Of a stretch of 21,065 nucleotides of DNA, positions 1-7,730 are shown piece after piece (position 1 is the first letter of the stretch; each line of letters opens with the position of its first letter). The DNA is from CAYTQK01 sp964439745 (lineage in GTDB: Bacteria > Desulfobacterota > Desulfobacteria > Desulfobacterales > Desulfosudaceae). A model generated the notes under the pieces. It worked only from the letters and a program-made list of their open reading frames with translations, did no database searches and was not told the origin of the DNA. The stretch covers positions 1 to 21,065 of the forward strand of contig CAYTQK010000018.1 of NCBI GenBank assembly GCA_964439745.1, given 5' to 3'. Made by a program: the position numbers and the translations under genes.

Positions 1-2
1 CC

Positions 3-632
3 AAGTTCACCGTCAACCGTGCCGGCGTGGTGACCACCCATCTGCACAGCATGCAGCCCGGGGATATCATGGGCATCCGGGGGCCGCTGGGCAACTGGTA
101 CCCCTGGGAAACCCTCAAAGGCAAAAACATCCTCATCGTGGGCGGCGGCTTTGCCTTTACCACCCTGCGTTCGTCCATTATCTATCTCCTGGATCCGGCC
201 CACCGGGGAGATTACGGCAACATCGACGTGGTCTACGGCGCCCGTTCCCCGGGCATGCTGCTTTACCTGGATGAACTGGCCGAATGGGAGAAACGGGACG
301 ATATCAACATGCACATCACCGTCGACGGTACCGATGATCCGGACTGGAAATACCATGTCGGTTTCGTGCCGCCGGTGGTTGAAGAAAACGCCCCGGAAGG
401 GGGACCGGACAGCTACGCCATCATCTGCGGCCCGCCGGTAATGATCAAGTTCACCCTGCCGGTGCTGGAAAAGCTCGGCTACGCCCATGACAACATTATC
501 ATGTCCCTGGAAAACCGCATGAAATGCGGTATCGGCATGTGCGGCCGCTGCAATATCGGCAAAGAACTGGTCTGCAAGGACGGGCCGGTTTTTACCCTGT
601 CCCAGCTGAATCAGACCCCCAAGGAGTACTGA
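3..632 (+). CDS. FAD/NAD(P)-binding iron-sulfur oxidoreductase, hydrogenase-gamma/AsrB/FloxA type (5' truncated by window edge)
   Basis: The open frame enters from the left edge at base 3, so the N-terminus and most of the flavin-binding domain are missing; the GTG at 27 is internal. The visible part starts inside the FAD-binding barrel (GIRGPLGNWYP), continues into an NAD(P)-binding fold (ILIVGGGFAFTTLRS, then YGARSP and LLYLDEL), and ends in a cysteine cluster CGIGMCGRCNIG followed by VCKDGPVF, the [2Fe-2S] ligand pattern of PyrK-like electron-transfer subunits. Family members move electrons between NAD(P)H and an Fe-S partner such as hydrogenase, sulfite reductase or heterodisulfide reductase. 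The usual length is about 280 residues; some 210 are seen. The usual GGGIG..PLR nucleotide loop is replaced by GGGFAFTTLR. Partner subunits would lie upstream, outside the window. Family is secure, the exact complex is not. Confidence 0.8.
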   Translation, partial: KFTVNRAGVVTTHLHSMQPGDIMGIRGPLGNWYPWETLKGKNILIVGGGFAFTTLRSSIIYLLDPAHRGDYGNIDVVYGARSPGMLLYLDELAEWEKRDDINMHITVDGTDDPDWKYHVGFVPPVVEENAPEGGPDSYAIICGPPVMIKFTLPVLEKLGYAHDNIIMSLENRMKCGIGMCGRCNIGKELVCKDGPVFTLSQLNQTPKEY

Positions 633-774
633 TTCCGGTCGGGGCGGCTGTTTTCCACGGGGACAACCGGGGTATTCTCCAATATGCGTTTGGCGGCCAC
701 TGAGAGCGGCGCCGAGCCCAAAAAGGTCAGAGCGACACCCGGGGGTTTTTGCAAGGCGGAATCAATATTTTTTA

Positions 775-803
775 TTGACAATCTCTGTCCTTGTATATAA
801 AAT
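775..803 (+). promoter_or_regulatory. Sigma-70-type promoter for dsrC
   Basis: A perfect -35 TTGACA at 775-780 is followed after exactly 17 bases by TAAAAT at 798-803, matching 5 of 6 consensus -10 positions. This predicts a leader of roughly 70 bases before the dsrC start. The flanking DNA is AT-rich, unlike the surrounding GC-rich coding sequence. Confidence 0.7.
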
Positions 804-882
804 TAAAAATTTAGCATGTCTGAAATAGGATAAAACCGGAAAGAAAGCGGGTTGATTATAAACTTTAAAGGAGGTTTCTTAC

Positions 883-1200
883 ATGGCTACAGTAGAATTT
901 CAGGGCAAAACATTTACGGTGGACGAAGACGGCTTCATTGAATCCTACGATGAATTCTGTGAAGAATGGGTTCAGTGGGTCAAAAAAGAAGAAGGCATTG
1001 ACGAGCTCAATGACGAGCATCGCAAGGTGATTCAGGTTCTTCAGGACTATTATGAGAAAAACGGGATTGCGCCGATGGTTCGGATTCTTTCCAAGCTGAC
1101 CGGTTTCAAGCTGAAGCACATCTACGAGTTGTTCCCTTCCGGACCGGGCAAAGGAGCCTGTAAGATGGCTGGTCTTCCCAAACCGACCGGGTGTGTCTAA
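883..1200 (+). CDS. dsrC: DsrC, sulfur-carrier partner of dissimilatory sulfite reductase
   Basis: The 105-residue product matches the DsrC/TusE family over its full length. Both functional cysteines of true DsrC are present in the flexible C-terminal arm: Cys93 (GACKMAGLPK) and the penultimate Cys104 (PTGCV). TusE proteins keep only the penultimate one, so this is DsrC proper. In sulfate reducers DsrAB reduces sulfite to a zero-valent sulfur bridged between these cysteines; the DsrC trisulfide is then reduced at the membrane, giving sulfide. It acts in the cytoplasm. The ATG is set by a very strong ribosome site, AAAGGAGG at 867-874, eight bases upstream. It is a single-gene unit with its own promoter and a strong terminator, in keeping with the high, independent expression known for dsrC. 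Confidence 0.96.
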   Translation: MATVEFQGKTFTVDEDGFIESYDEFCEEWVQWVKKEEGIDELNDEHRKVIQVLQDYYEKNGIAPMVRILSKLTGFKLKHIYELFPSGPGKGACKMAGLPKPTGCV

Positions 1201-1230
1201 TAACACAAGTGATTACAAAAAGCTAAACAC

Positions 1231-1264
1231 AAAAGCCCTGACTTTTCCAGCCAGGGCTTTTTTT
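1231..1264 (+). terminator. Rho-independent terminator of dsrC
   Basis: A perfect 10-bp stem AAAAGCCCTG (1231-1240) / CAGGGCTTTT (1252-1261) with an 11-base loop runs directly into a T tract (1258-1264). It lies 30 bases after the dsrC stop and ends only 8 bases before the start of the next gene. Confidence 0.92.
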
Positions 1265-1272
1265 ATGCAAAA

Positions 1273-1767
1273 ATGACCATGGACCTTGACGCCATTGACC
1301 GGCGCATCATAAATGACATTCAATCGGACTTTCCCCTGGACCGGCGTCCCTTTCAGACCATTGCCGACCGCCTGGATCTGTCCGAAGCAGAGGTGCTGAC
1401 GCGCATCCGCCGTTTAAAAGAGCGGGGCATCATCCGCCGGATCGGCGCCAATTTTGTGCCGGAAAAACTGGGATATGTCAGCACCCTCTGCGCCGCCCGG
1501 GTTCCGGCCGAAAAAATTTCCCAATTCGCCGGGGCGGTCAATGCCTATACCGGGGTAACCCATAATTATGTCCGCGAAAACCGGTTCAATGTCTGGTTTA
1601 CCTTTATCGCGCCCTCGCTGGAAAAAATCGATGAATACCTGGCGGAAATCTCCCGGCAAACCGGGGTCACCGAAATTATCAATCTTCCGGCCACCAGCGT
1701 GTTCAAAATCAAGGCCGAATTCACCTTGACCCCGGACAAAGAAGCGGGCAGCACAGAGCCGGCCTGA
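1273..1767 (+). CDS. Siroheme decarboxylase-like protein (AhbA/AhbB family, Lrp/AsnC fold)
   Basis: The product has 164 residues: an AsnC-type helix-turn-helix at about 4-60 (ending RGIIRRIGANF) and a C-terminal domain containing GVTHNY (His97, Tyr99) and FNVWFTFI. This THNY...NVWFT signature marks the AhbA/AhbB/NirDLGH siroheme decarboxylases, not amino-acid-sensing Lrp regulators. The reaction removes the C12 and C18 acetate carboxylates of siroheme to give didecarboxysiroheme, on the way to heme b in sulfate reducers. AhbA and AhbB normally act as a pair; only one is in this window. Two starts are possible, ATG 1273 and ATG 1279, and neither has a clear ribosome site. The gene lies just behind the dsrC terminator and 25 bases before the nitrilase gene. 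A residual regulatory role cannot be excluded. Confidence 0.82.
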   Translation: MTMDLDAIDRRIINDIQSDFPLDRRPFQTIADRLDLSEAEVLTRIRRLKERGIIRRIGANFVPEKLGYVSTLCAARVPAEKISQFAGAVNAYTGVTHNYVRENRFNVWFTFIAPSLEKIDEYLAEISRQTGVTEIINLPATSVFKIKAEFTLTPDKEAGSTEPA

Positions 1768-1792
1768 CACGGAAAAAAACGAGGATAATTAC

Positions 1793-2605
1793 ATGGATGA
1801 TCTGCGTATCGCGGCGGTAACCTGCCATTGTCCGGCCGGGGAAGTGCGGCACAACCTGGACAAGACCGCCCACTGGACGGCCCGCGCCCGGGCTACCGGC
1901 GCTGGCCTGGTCTGCTTCCCGGAGCTGAACATCTCCGGTTACTGCCTGGATCACGACCGCTGTGACGCGGCCGCCGCCTGGTACGGACAGGTCGTCGACG
2001 AACTGACCGCCCTGGCCACGGAGCAGCGCGTTACCATCCTGGCCGGTACGGTCCGGAAAAGCGAATCGGACGGGCGGTTTGCTGCCTGTCACCTGGCTGT
2101 CCAGCCCGACGGTTCCATCACCGTCTACCGGAAAGTGCATATCGCCCCGCCGGAAAAAGAGATTTTCACCGCCGGCAGGGAGGTTCCCCTCTTTGCCCTG
2201 GCCGGTGCCACCGCCGGTATGCAGCTTTGCTATGACGCCCATTTCCCGGAACTGTCCACCCGCATGGCCGTGGACGGCGCCGACATCATTTTCCTGCCGC
2301 ATGCTTCCCCCCGCGGCAATCCCCGGGAGAAGCTAACCTCATGGATGCGGCACCTGCCGGCCCGGGCCTATGACAACAGCCTCTTTATCGTGGCCTGCAA
2401 CCAGTGCGGCGACAACGGCGCCGGCCTGGAATTTCCCGGCCTGGCCCTGGCCCTGGACCCCTCGGGCGCCGTCCTGGCCCGGACCCTGGAAGCGGACGGC
2501 ATGATGGTGGCCGATCTGTCGGCCACCGAAATGGACCGGGTCAGAAGTCACCGGATGCGATATTTTTTGCCCCACCGGCGGCCGGAGCTGTATCACCGGA
2601 AGTGA
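1793..2605 (+). CDS. Carbon-nitrogen hydrolase (nitrilase superfamily)
   Basis: The 270-residue protein covers one complete nitrilase-superfamily domain. The Glu-Lys-Cys triad is visible: Glu44 in FPELNISGY, Lys114 in YRKVHI and Cys146 in QLCYDAHFPE. Members hydrolyse amides, carbamoyl compounds or nitriles through a cysteine thioester; the substrate cannot be told from sequence. Candidates within the superfamily include omega-amidase and N-carbamoylputrescine amidase. It is likely cytoplasmic, with no signal peptide or membrane segment seen. GAGG at 1781-1784 precedes the ATG by eight bases. It follows the siroheme decarboxylase-like gene by 25 bases on the same strand and is probably cotranscribed with it. 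It converges on truA with a 43-base gap in which I see no terminator. Confidence 0.85.
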   Translation: MDDLRIAAVTCHCPAGEVRHNLDKTAHWTARARATGAGLVCFPELNISGYCLDHDRCDAAAAWYGQVVDELTALATEQRVTILAGTVRKSESDGRFAACHLAVQPDGSITVYRKVHIAPPEKEIFTAGREVPLFALAGATAGMQLCYDAHFPELSTRMAVDGADIIFLPHASPRGNPREKLTSWMRHLPARAYDNSLFIVACNQCGDNGAGLEFPGLALALDPSGAVLARTLEADGMMVADLSATEMDRVRSHRMRYFLPHRRPELYHRK

Positions 2606-2648
2606 TCGTTTCAGGCACCCGCCGTCCAACCGCCGCCGCCTTTCCCCC

Positions 2649-3392
2649 TCACGATTCATAGTCCACCGCCGCCAGAAACAGCCCCTGGGGCGGGGCCGTG
2701 GCCCCGGCCAGAGACCGGTCGCGGCCTTCCAGGACCGCCGGCAGAGCCGCGGCCGGCCGTTTTCCCAGGCCGATCTCCACCAGGGTACCGACAATGTTCC
2801 GGACCATGTAGCGCAGGAACCCGTCCGCCGTTATTTCCAGCCGCAGAAAATTGTCCGGCTGCACCCGCAAATCGGCCGCAAACACCTCGCGGATGGTGCT
2901 GCTGCGGGGACTGCCGGCACCTTCAAAGGATTTAAAATCATGCCGGCCGACCACGGCCGCCAGGGCCGTCCGCATGGCCGCTGCATCCAGGGGGGACCGG
3001 ATATGCCAGGCCTTTTGCCGGTAAAGGGCTGAAGGCGCGGACCGATTCAACATCCAGTAGTGGTAGGTTTTGCAAACAGCGCCGTACCGGGCATGAAAAT
3101 CATCCGGCACCATCTCGCAATGAGTGATAACGATATCGTCCGGCAGGAGGCTGTTCAGCCCGTTTTTGAAATTTTCCGGCGCCAGGCGGGTGGCGCAGTG
3201 AAAATTGGCCGTCTGGGCCAGGGCGTGCACCCCGGCATCGGTCCGACCGGAGCCGATCAGGCGTACCGGCGTCCGGGTCATGGCGGCCAGGGCGGTTTCG
3301 ATGGTCTCCTGGATGGTGGCCTCGCCCTTCTGGCGCTGCCAGCCATGATACCCGCTGCCGTCGTATTCTATGGTCAGCTTGAAGTTTGCCAT
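2649..3392 (-). CDS. truA: tRNA pseudouridine(38-40) synthase TruA
   Basis: This enzyme isomerises uridines 38-40 in the anticodon arm of many tRNAs. Read from ATG 3392 it has 247 residues and begins in the family manner (NFKLTIEYDGSGYHGWQRQ). The catalytic aspartate is Asp52 in GSGRTDAGVHALAQTANF. The C-terminal half carries FKSFEGAGSP and GFLRYMVRNIVGTLVEIG, both typical of TruA. An earlier ATG at 3437 would add 15 residues, but it begins exactly where the tRNA terminator ends and adds no conserved sequence, so I prefer 3392. Neither start has a good ribosome site. The gene lies downstream of tRNA-Arg on the same strand, separated by that terminator, and no promoter was found in the short gap. 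Confidence 0.93.
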   Translation of the reverse strand: MANFKLTIEYDGSGYHGWQRQKGEATIQETIETALAAMTRTPVRLIGSGRTDAGVHALAQTANFHCATRLAPENFKNGLNSLLPDDIVITHCEMVPDDFHARYGAVCKTYHYWMLNRSAPSALYRQKAWHIRSPLDAAAMRTALAAVVGRHDFKSFEGAGSPRSSTIREVFAADLRVQPDNFLRLEITADGFLRYMVRNIVGTLVEIGLGKRPAAALPAVLEGRDRSLAGATAPPQGLFLAAVDYES

Positions 3393-3437
3393 TGCCGGAG
3401 GGTTCGCCCGGAACCGCCGCCTGGTGGGATGCGGCAT

Positions 3438-3463
3438 AAAAAGGCCGGGATATGCACCCGGCC
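3438..3463 (-). terminator. Rho-independent terminator of tRNA-Arg
   Basis: On the minus strand GGCCGGG (3463-3457), a 7-base loop, CCCGGCC (3449-3443) and five T residues (3442-3438) form a textbook terminator. It begins 30 bases after the tRNA 3' end and separates the tRNA from truA. Confidence 0.88.
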
Positions 3464-3492
3464 GATAACATCTTGAATATTATGATTAATAA

Positions 3493-3568
3493 TGGTACGC
3501 CCGGCAGGATTCGAACCTGCGATCTTCAGCTCCGGAGGCTGACGCCCTATCCCCTGGGCTACGGGCGC
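3493..3568 (-). tRNA. tRNA-Arg (anticodon CCG)
   Basis: The minus-strand sequence folds into a full 76-base cloverleaf. The acceptor GCGCCCG pairs with CGGGCGT (one G-U at position 1-72), the D arm is GCCC/GGGC, the anticodon stem is TCAGC/GCTGA around loop CTCCGGA (anticodon CCG, reading the arginine codon CGG), and the T arm is GCAGG-TTCGAAT-CCTGC. The discriminator is A73 and the 3' CCA is encoded in the DNA. It has its own promoter and terminator. Confidence 0.96.
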
Positions 3569-3578
3569 ACACATCCTT

Positions 3579-3607
3579 AATTTACTCATTGCAGGGCTGG
3601 ATGTCAA
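3579..3607 (-). promoter_or_regulatory. Sigma-70-type promoter for tRNA-Arg
   Basis: On the minus strand TTGACA (3607-3602) is followed after exactly 17 bases by TAAATT (3584-3579). The tRNA 5' end lies 10 bases beyond the -10 box, giving a very short leader as expected for a tRNA gene. Confidence 0.75.
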
Positions 3608-3724
3608 TATCAAATTCCCGGCGATAACAGCCAAAATCCCGTCCGCCCGGATATGTCACGAGCCCCGGCGGCACCGCAGGGTGAACCGGGACAAGCTTAA
3701 AAAAGAGGGGCATAATTCAGGCGG

Positions 3725-4102
3725 TCAGCCCAGCAGATCCCGAATGGCGGCCAGTTCGGCCGCGATCTCCCGGAGCAGGGCGTCTTTGTCGCCGGTGCCC
3801 GTCCGCATGTACTTGCGGGCCCCCTTGAGAGTGAATTTCTTTTCATACAGCAGGGTTTTAACCCGCAGGATCTGGCGGATATCCGCCTGGGTGTAGAGCC
3901 GCTGGCCGGCCCTGGTCCGCTTGGGCCGGATCTGGGGAAATTCGGACTCCCAGAAGCGGAGCACATGGGCGGAAAGACCGGTCAGGCGACAGGCCTCGCC
4001 GATGCGGAAGTACATTTTATCCGGGATTCCGGTTTCCTGAATTTCTTCCGCATAATCCGGGGGAATCAAGGAAAGGGTTGTCTGGTCGCTTTTATCCGGC
4101 AT
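3725..4102 (-). CDS. MerR-family transcriptional regulator
   Basis: This 125-residue protein has an N-terminal MerR winged helix-turn-helix: YFRIGEACRLTGLSAHVLRFWESEF, followed by RAGQRLYTQADI and KTLLYEKKFTLKGARKYM. The C-terminal part is only a short helix (LLREIAAELAAIRDLL) with no effector domain and no metal-binding cysteines, so a ligand cannot be suggested. A start at TTG 4129 would add nine unconserved residues; ATG 4102, with AGGGGC a few bases upstream, is preferred. It is the last gene of the infC-to-pheT series, 49 bases after the pheT stop. A short MerR protein at this place is common in related bacteria, where it often neighbours the IHF alpha gene; no IHF gene is present here. 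It may help control the cluster or nucleoid genes, which is inference. Confidence 0.85.
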   Translation of the reverse strand: MPDKSDQTTLSLIPPDYAEEIQETGIPDKMYFRIGEACRLTGLSAHVLRFWESEFPQIRPKRTRAGQRLYTQADIRQILRVKTLLYEKKFTLKGARKYMRTGTGDKDALLREIAAELAAIRDLLG

Positions 4103-4151
4103 GATGCCACGCCCCTGTTCGGACAGCAACGATATCGTTCCCCGTCCCGGG

Positions 4152-6566
4152 TCAGGCCGGCAGATCGGCGGAAAAAGCCGCTATCAACCGGTCGGCCACT
4201 TCCTGGTGAACGCGATTGACATATTTGTCTTTCAGGGTCTTGTCCGCGGATCGGTAAACAACGCGCGCGGAAAGGCTCTTTTTCCCCTCCGGTACAGGTT
4301 GCCCCTCATAGACATCCATCATCTGGACCGACTCTATCAGTTCCGGGCTGGCCGTGGCAAGAAAATTCAAGACCCGGCCGGCTTCCACCCCGGCGTCGAC
4401 AATAATGGTAATATCCCGGGTCACGGCGGGAAACCGGGGCAGCGGCTTCATCTGCCGCTGATCGGACAGCAGCGGCAGCAGGGTGGACAGGTTGAATTCC
4501 CAGGCAAAGGCCGGCTGCTTGACCCCCAGCTGCGATAGTACCGCCGGCGCGACTTCGCCCAGCAGGCCGATCTCGGTGCCGTCGATCTCGATCCGGGCGG
4601 TATGTCCCGGCCGGGTAAAAGTGCACAACTCTTCCGGCAGGGCGGTAAAAGAAAAAGACGCCTGCCCCAGGGCACCCAGCAGGTTTTCACAAACCCCTTT
4701 CAAATCATAAAAATCACACGCCCGGGCCGGGGCCGACCAGGACCGGGGACGGCCGCTGCCGGTCTGCAGGGCGGCCATCATGTCCGGCTCCCGGGGCAGC
4801 CCTTCCCCCTCTTGCTGCCAGAAGACCCGGCCGATCTCGAACAGCTTCATGTCCTTGATCTGCTGGGCCAGATTGAGCCGCAGGGTCAGCAGCAGTCCCG
4901 GAATCAGCGAGGTCCGCATGACCGACTGATCACTGGCCAGGGGGTTTAAAATTTCAATCGGCACCGCCCGGCGTGACGCTTCGGGAAACGACATGGCCGC
5001 GTTGGCTTCCCGGCTGATAAAACTGTAGTTGATCGTTTCCAGGAATCCGAACCCCGCCATCAACTCCTTGATGCGGGCCTTGCTCGCGAAAGTCGTTTCC
5101 GGTCCACCGGCGTCCAGGGCAATGGCCGGGAAGGTCACCGGAATCTTGTTATATCCCCAGAGGCGGGCCACCTCCTCGGAAATATCTTCCGGCCGCTCCA
5201 CGTCCACCCGGAACGAGGGCACGGTAACCGCCAGTTGATCGGTATGGTCACGGGCTGCGCCGAATTCCACCGCTTCCAGGAAATCGGCCATTTCCCCGGC
5301 CGAAAAAGCGGTTCCCAGCCGGCGGTTTACGGCGGCCGTGTCCACGGTGATGATACGGGGAGCGGCCGGCCGGGGATGATTATCGATGACCCCGGCGGCG
5401 ATCCGCCCCCCGGCCAGTTCGGCCATCAACTGCGCCGCCCGGTCCGCGGCCGTGACCGTGCCCTGCGGATCCACCCCCCGCTCAAAGCGATAGGAGGCGT
5501 CGCTGCCCATGTTCAGGGCCTTGGCGGTTTTGCGGATACTGGCCGGATGAAAGCAGGCGCTCTCGATCAGCACCCGCCGCGTATTTTCGCCGATTTCCGA
5601 ATTGCGGCCGCCCATGACCCCGGCCACGGCCACCGGCTTTTCGGCGTCGCAGATCATCAGCAGGTCCGGCGACAATTGCCGCTCTTGTTCATCCAGGGTG
5701 GTGAAAGACATGGCGGCACCGGCCCGGCGGACAACGATCCGGTTTTCCGCCAGCCGGTCCAGGTCAAAGGCGTGCAGCGGCTGGCCGGTCTCCATCATGA
5801 CAAAATTGGTAATATCAACGATGTTGTTGATCGGCTTCAGCCCCACCGACAGCAACCGGTCCCGCAGCCAGAAAGGCGCGGGCCCCACGGTGATGTCCAC
5901 CGCTACCCGGGCGGCGTAGCGCGGGCAGAGGTCGGGGTCTTCGATGGTCACCGAAGTCAATTCGGTGATGTCCGGCGCGGATTCGGTCAGGCGAATGTCC
6001 GGACGCTGGACCCGGGTACGGGAAAAGAAAGCCACTTCCCGGGCCACGCCGATGATGCTGGTACAGTCCGGCCGGTTGGGGGTCAGGTCGATTTCAAACA
6101 CCGGGTCGGACAGGGACAGGGCCCGGTTCAGGGATTGTCCGTCCGCCCCGGCCGGGTCCAGTTCCATGATCCCGGAGCCGTCTTCACCAAGACCGAGTTC
6201 CAACTCGCTGCAGAGCATGCCCGCGGAAACCACCCCCCGGATCTTGCCCTTTTTCACCGTCATTCCGCCCGGCAGCTCCGTGCCGGGCAGGGCCAGCGCC
6301 GCAAGCAGGCCTTCGGCCGCGTTGGGAGCGCCGCAGACAACCGAGTATTGCGCATCGCCGGCCGTCACCTGGCAGATCCGCAACCGATCTGCATCGGGGT
6401 GAGGAGAAACCGCGGTAATCCGACCGGTGACGACCCGCTCCAGATAATCATAGCGGTCGTACCAGCCCTCCACTTCCAGGCCGCTCATGGTCAGCGCCTC
6501 GGAAAGATCGGCCGCGGCAAGGGTGACCGATACGTATTGTTGTAACCAGCTGAGACTGACCTGCAT
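4152..6566 (-). CDS. pheT: Phenylalanine--tRNA ligase, beta subunit
   Basis: This is the 804-residue large subunit of the (alpha-beta)2 phenylalanyl-tRNA synthetase, at the full bacterial length. Domains in order: the N-terminal segment SLSWLQQYV, a tRNA-binding OB fold at about 40-150 (HPDADRLRICQV, CGAPN, KKGKIRGVVSAGMLCSELELG), the B3/B4 editing domain at about 205-385 (NIVDITNFVMMETGQPLHAFD, VAGVMGGRNSEI, RFERGVDP), the B5 domain, the catalytic-like core with NPLASDQSVMRTSLIPGLL, and a C-terminal anticodon-binding FDX-ACB domain (PRFPAVTRDITIIVD, PEGKKSLSARVVYR). The ATG lies one base after the pheS stop, so the two subunits are translationally coupled. Nothing is broken or missing. Confidence 0.98.
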   Translation of the reverse strand: MQVSLSWLQQYVSVTLAAADLSEALTMSGLEVEGWYDRYDYLERVVTGRITAVSPHPDADRLRICQVTAGDAQYSVVCGAPNAAEGLLAALALPGTELPGGMTVKKGKIRGVVSAGMLCSELELGLGEDGSGIMELDPAGADGQSLNRALSLSDPVFEIDLTPNRPDCTSIIGVAREVAFFSRTRVQRPDIRLTESAPDITELTSVTIEDPDLCPRYAARVAVDITVGPAPFWLRDRLLSVGLKPINNIVDITNFVMMETGQPLHAFDLDRLAENRIVVRRAGAAMSFTTLDEQERQLSPDLLMICDAEKPVAVAGVMGGRNSEIGENTRRVLIESACFHPASIRKTAKALNMGSDASYRFERGVDPQGTVTAADRAAQLMAELAGGRIAAGVIDNHPRPAAPRIITVDTAAVNRRLGTAFSAGEMADFLEAVEFGAARDHTDQLAVTVPSFRVDVERPEDISEEVARLWGYNKIPVTFPAIALDAGGPETTFASKARIKELMAGFGFLETINYSFISREANAAMSFPEASRRAVPIEILNPLASDQSVMRTSLIPGLLLTLRLNLAQQIKDMKLFEIGRVFWQQEGEGLPREPDMMAALQTGSGRPRSWSAPARACDFYDLKGVCENLLGALGQASFSFTALPEELCTFTRPGHTARIEIDGTEIGLLGEVAPAVLSQLGVKQPAFAWEFNLSTLLPLLSDQRQMKPLPRFPAVTRDITIIVDAGVEAGRVLNFLATASPELIESVQMMDVYEGQPVPEGKKSLSARVVYRSADKTLKDKYVNRVHQEVADRLIAAFSADLPA

Positions 6567-6567
6567 A

Positions 6568-7572
6568 TTAAAACTGCCTTAAAAACCGGATGTTATTTTC
6601 AAAAAACAGCCGCGTATCGTTGATGTTGTATTTCAGCATGGCGATTCGTTCCACGCCCATGCCGAAAGCAAAACCCGTATACCGGGAGGTATCATAGCCG
6701 ATATTCTCAAAAACCGCCGGATGAACCATGCCGGCGCCGAGGATTTCCAGCCAGCCGGTATGGGAACAGATCCGGCAGCCCGCGCCCTTGCAGGCCACGC
6801 AGCGGATATCCACTTCCGCGCTGGGTTCGGTAAAGGGAAAATAGCTGGGCCGGAACCGCAGGGTGGTATCCGGATCGAACATGCGGTGGATAAACGCCGT
6901 CAGCGTTCCCTTGAGATCGCCGAAAGAGACGTCCCGGTCCACCATCAGTCCTTCCACCTGGTGAAACATGGGGGTATGGGTGACGTCGGAGTCGCAGCGA
7001 TAGACCTTGCCCGGGGCGATGATCCGGACCGGCGGCTGCTGCTTTTCCATCACCCGGGGCTGGGTCGGCGAGGTGTGGGTCCGCAGCACCGTGTTTTCGG
7101 AAATATAAAAGGTATCCTGCATGTCCCGGGCGGGATGGTGGGGGGGAATGTTAAGGGCCTCGAAATTATAATAATCGCTTTCGATTTCCGGGCCTTCCAC
7201 CACGGCAAAGCCCATCTTTTCAAAAATACTGCAAATTTCCAGGGTGATCCGGCTGACGGGATGAAGGGTGCCCCGGTCGACCGGCCGCCCCGGCAGGGAG
7301 ACGTCGATGCGGTCACTGCCGGCGGCCTCCCCGGCCAGGCGGGTCCTGGCCGCCGCGATGGCCGCGGCAATCTCCTCTTTGACCGCGTTGGCCTTTTGAC
7401 CGGCCGCCGGGCGTTCTGCGGCGGGCAATTCCGCGATCTGTCGCAGAAAAAGGGTAACCGCCCCCTTTCGCCCCAGGTATTTGACCGTCAGCGCGTCCAG
7501 GGACTCCGGATCCGCGGCCGCTTCGACCGCGGCCAGCGCTTCTGTTCTGATCTCGTCGATTGATGAATTCAC
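6568..7572 (-). CDS. pheS: Phenylalanine--tRNA ligase, alpha subunit
   Basis: This is the 334-residue catalytic subunit of phenylalanyl-tRNA synthetase. It has an N-terminal coiled-coil arm (about 1-85), then class II motifs: MGFAVVEGPEIESDYYNFEALN, the motif 2 region FRPSYFPFTEPSAEVDI, and motif 3 GMGVERIAMLKYNINDTRLF. Between motifs 2 and 3 lies CVACKGAGCRIC, a four-cysteine insertion seen in many bacterial PheS proteins and absent in E. coli. The start is GTG at 7572, chosen because the sequence aligns from there; no strong ribosome site precedes it. A 207-base gap separates it from rplT and contains a possible internal promoter and a short tandem repeat. Confidence 0.97.
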   Translation of the reverse strand: MNSSIDEIRTEALAAVEAAADPESLDALTVKYLGRKGAVTLFLRQIAELPAAERPAAGQKANAVKEEIAAAIAAARTRLAGEAAGSDRIDVSLPGRPVDRGTLHPVSRITLEICSIFEKMGFAVVEGPEIESDYYNFEALNIPPHHPARDMQDTFYISENTVLRTHTSPTQPRVMEKQQPPVRIIAPGKVYRCDSDVTHTPMFHQVEGLMVDRDVSFGDLKGTLTAFIHRMFDPDTTLRFRPSYFPFTEPSAEVDIRCVACKGAGCRICSHTGWLEILGAGMVHPAVFENIGYDTSRYTGFAFGMGVERIAMLKYNINDTRLFFENNIRFLRQF

Positions 7573-7667
7573 TGGTGTTGTCTGCTGTTTGGGAAGGCCG
7601 CGGATTTACCCGAATAAGGCCTGACCGGGCCGTGCCTGACAGCCGTCAGACGATCTGGGGAAAAATG

Positions 7668-7673
7668 ATTATA
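7668..7673 (-). promoter_or_regulatory. Possible internal -10 box ahead of pheST
   Basis: A perfect TATAAT on the minus strand (7673-7668) lies about 95 bases before the pheS start. The hexamer 17 bases upstream, TTCCGG, is a poor -35 match. A short stem (CTGAC/GTCAG, 7636-7649) occurs in the predicted leader. No phenylalanine-rich leader peptide like E. coli pheM was found, so classic attenuation is not supported. Confidence 0.3.
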
Positions 7674-7730
7674 CCCGGCCATCCGAGGGACCGGAACCCG
7701 GGCGGCTGGCAGCGCCGGAAATTGAATTCC

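Noticed and set aside
633..882. Possible terminator or small gene between the oxidoreductase and dsrC
   Set aside because: Only weak stems were found (for example CGGCGCCG near 709) without a T tract; beyond the dsrC promoter nothing convincing is present.
3393..3437. Longer TruA starting at ATG 3437
   Set aside because: The ATG directly abuts the tRNA terminator T tract, has no ribosome site and adds only unconserved residues.
4103..4129. Longer MerR protein starting at TTG 4129
   Set aside because: The extra nine residues are not conserved-looking, and ATG 4102 has a purine-rich ribosome site.
5235..6545. 436-residue frame opposite pheT
   Set aside because: It lies antisense to unmistakable PheT coding sequence, has no ribosome site and a low-complexity Arg/Gly/His composition.
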